From Priapulus caudatus (Eukaryota > Priapulida > Priapulimorpha > Priapulimorphida > Priapulidae), in NCBI RefSeq assembly GCF_000485595.1, contig NW_014577370.1, positions 134,836 through 166,498 on the forward strand: DNA of 31,663 nt. The letters are read 5' to 3'. Numbering within the stretch: position 1 is the first letter of the stretch; the number at the start of each line of letters is the position of its first letter. Shown in pieces: positions 29,839 to 31,663 of the stretch. Below the pieces are notes generated by a model that searched no databases, was not told the origin of the DNA, and saw nothing but the letters and a program-made list of their open reading frames with translations. A program made the translations under genes and the position numbers.

Positions 29839-31022
29839 TACCCCCGTCACACCAGGCCCCGATCTCACTACGCTCGTACTATGCTCTAAGAGCGTGGTGG
29901 AAACGCATAGAACGCAGTATGAACGTATATGAACGTACTGCGATCGCGATCGAGCGCGGTGCAGTCGCCATGAGCGTGGAGAGCGTTGCCAAATTTTTAG
30001 CATGTTCAAAACAATCGTGGTGCGAGCGTGGCGAAAAGACAGCGCAGTGAGGACGTATTAGAGACGTGGAAGGCGTAGAGTACCCACGTAACCGAGCGTA
30101 AGTACGACTTAATGATCGTATCGTGCAAGCGTGTCGAGTGCGGTGAGATTGTCTCCCCGTTCTCAGCAACGATCTCAATACTTTCATCACGCCGTACTAC
30201 GTAGGAGACGTCTCTGCCGACCTGACCATGCTCGTGCGCTATGGACCATGGGCGTCTCTAGCAAGCTCGACCGTCGTACACGATTGTGGCGTGGTGACGC
30301 CAAACATTAGATGCTCAGACCACGCCGTTGGGCGTTCGCAATACGGTCAGTGCGTCAAATACCAGCCAGATCACGTCCTGTCGAACTTGGGGTATAGAAT
30401 TAAGGGTAGCTACCGCTGGCCACACACACTCTCAGGTCACTATGATGAGGCAACACTACTCCATGCATTTTTTCCTCGTAGAAGACAACTCGAATACTTG
30501 GATGCCAAGCCGTCATCATCTGAGGAGGATGAGGAGAGAAAATAGAAGATATATTAGTAGAAAATAATCTGATGTGACAGCACAGCAGAACGAATGATGA
30601 CGTCTAGAACGCGACGCGTATTTATATGTCGTGGCCACGCACAGTCGGGGCCTGCCTAAGCTAGAGCGTGAACTTAACGGCACTATAGGAGCGTGAACTG
30701 GCCGCGTCAGTTTGAGGCCGCGGTAGCGTTGCTTAGGCGGGCAGTGCAAGCGTCGTTGAACGCAATGCGATCGATTGTCCGCATAAAGACGGCAGCGGGC
30801 GCAGTAGCAAGCGTGATGCGGCGCGTGGGTGTTGAGCGTGTATGGAGCGTGGTGAAAGTCTTGTTTGGGGCGTCAATGAATCGGGGGCTAAAAGACCACT
30901 AGGATGATCGAGTATCGGCGCTGGGGCCTACGAGATTGGCCATGCCTCACCACTCTCGGCCAATATATGTTTTGGAGCGTGGGGCGATCGTGAGGAGGCG
31001 TAGCTCTAGTGTGACGGGGCCT
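29839..31022. mobile_element. ~1.18-kb DNA transposon remnant with 14-bp TIRs
   Basis: The left end CCCCGTCACACCAG (29842-29855) and the right end CTAGTGTGACGGGG (31006-31019) are inverted repeats with one mismatch. Similarity continues inward as CTACGCTC-type words. The interior repeats GAGCGTGG/GAGCGTGA at least eight times. Two overlapping + frames (30228-30545, 30328-30567) share one region ending SSSEEDEERK, possibly a remnant of an element-encoded protein, but no transposase motif is visible. Flanks are TTATA and TTTACTG; a target duplication is not clear. It lies in or upstream of the PARP gene's next intron. Confidence 0.7.
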
Positions 31023-31663
31023 TTACTGATATATGTGACTTCAAGATGGTAGCATACTAATATTATCTGGAAATACAAATAGTACACCGCAGAATTATTG
31101 GTCACATTACATCACTACTGACAGACTCACAATCACATTGTTGGTCATTGTCACTCCTAGCAGATAAGTCTTATGTCTCCGCTGGGAACTGCGGCCGGGA
31201 ACGTATCCGCTGGAACTATCTGATAGAGGCGTTAGAATTAGGGTAAGGTTGGGTTCAGGGAGTAGCGTAGGCGACTCCTCTAAGACTCGTTAGTTAGATA
31301 GGCGAGGTACGGTCGCGATAGTTAGATAGTACCTAGGGTACGTTCCGGTAATATTTCGGACCGTACCAGGTACGTTCCGGCAGGACCATGGAGACATATA
31401 CGCCTACGGGCAATCACTATACGTCCAACCTGTGTGTGTGTGTATATATCAACGATGTCCATAAATATAGGCACTATATTAGACACTCATGTATATAAGA
31501 TATTGCACGCTCGCTGCAACGGGGACAACCTCGCCTGCCTAACCCATGCTGATAATTCACTGTATTTTAATAGGCAGTCATGCCATATATGTATGGCCAT
31601 ACAGGCGCGATCCAGGAGGTTGGGTCAGAGGGTTATCAAATGACATGCGAAGCCTTACGCCCG
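31023..31663. other. No gene recognised
   Basis: The stretch holds two nearby copies of GGTACGTTCCGG (about 31337 and 31369) and a (TG)n run at 31431-31445. I looked for upstream PARP exons on the - strand and saw none with a recognisable WWE, macro or zinc-finger motif. Confidence 0.5.

Noticed and set aside
1-31663. CRISPR array, prokaryotic operon, phage or plasmid content
   Set aside because: No regularly spaced direct repeats with unique spacers, no ribosome-binding-site gene strings, and clear spliced eukaryotic genes.

Overview
This is a eukaryotic, almost certainly metazoan, genomic window. Spliced genes have GT-AG introns and consistent phases, the interstitial telomere-type repeats are TTAGGG, and one gene is a PARP-family ADP-ribosyltransferase. 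The nested DNA-transposon remnants and compact introns would suit an invertebrate, but the species cannot be named from the sequence. I see no operons, CRISPR arrays, phage genes or prokaryotic features.

Two genes are well supported. (1) On the + strand at the left edge is the 3' part of a Glu-rich tandem-repeat protein. It has one long exon, open through the window start, and a short terminal exon ending at 1725, with an AATAAA signal at 2701. (2) On the - strand, 29725 down to 26130, are four exons of a PARP catalytic domain. They join in phase through all three introns and end in a stop; the N-terminal exons lie beyond 29725 or outside the window. Three weaker single-exon candidates are at 15017-15171 (+), 27228-27341 (+) and 9988-10294 (-).

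Layout: 1-2.7 kb Glu-rich gene; 2.8-3.7 kb two CpG-rich promoter-like patches; 3.7-5.4 kb AT-rich, nothing recognised; 5.4-8.95 kb nested repeats (an inverted repeat around seven TTAGGG units, a ~320-bp hairpin, two copies of a ~0.6-kb unit, a 336-bp hAT-like MITE); 9-11.3 kb mostly featureless; 11.3-11.9 kb a GA-rich tract; 12.0-14.1 kb further copies of the same repeat families, one carrying an 858-bp element with 10-bp terminal inverted repeats; 16.2-20.6 kb a G-rich minisatellite split by a 25-N gap; 20.8-25.1 kb an anonymous block missing from the other copy of its flanks; 25.4-29.7 kb the PARP gene; 29.84-31.02 kb a TIR-bounded element; then unannotated sequence.

Assembly quality matters here. 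Repeat copies differ mostly by one- or two-base indels, there is a lone N after a poly-G run at 7066 and an exact 25-N gap at 19122-19146, and the minisatellite flanks occur in duplicate. This looks like unpolished long-read gap filling, so some duplications may be artefacts. The PARP exons have no frameshifts, so that part appears sound. No new biological system is demonstrated; the most unusual lead is the dispersed repeat family that carries TTAGGG arrays next to hairpin motifs with partial hammerhead-like cores.
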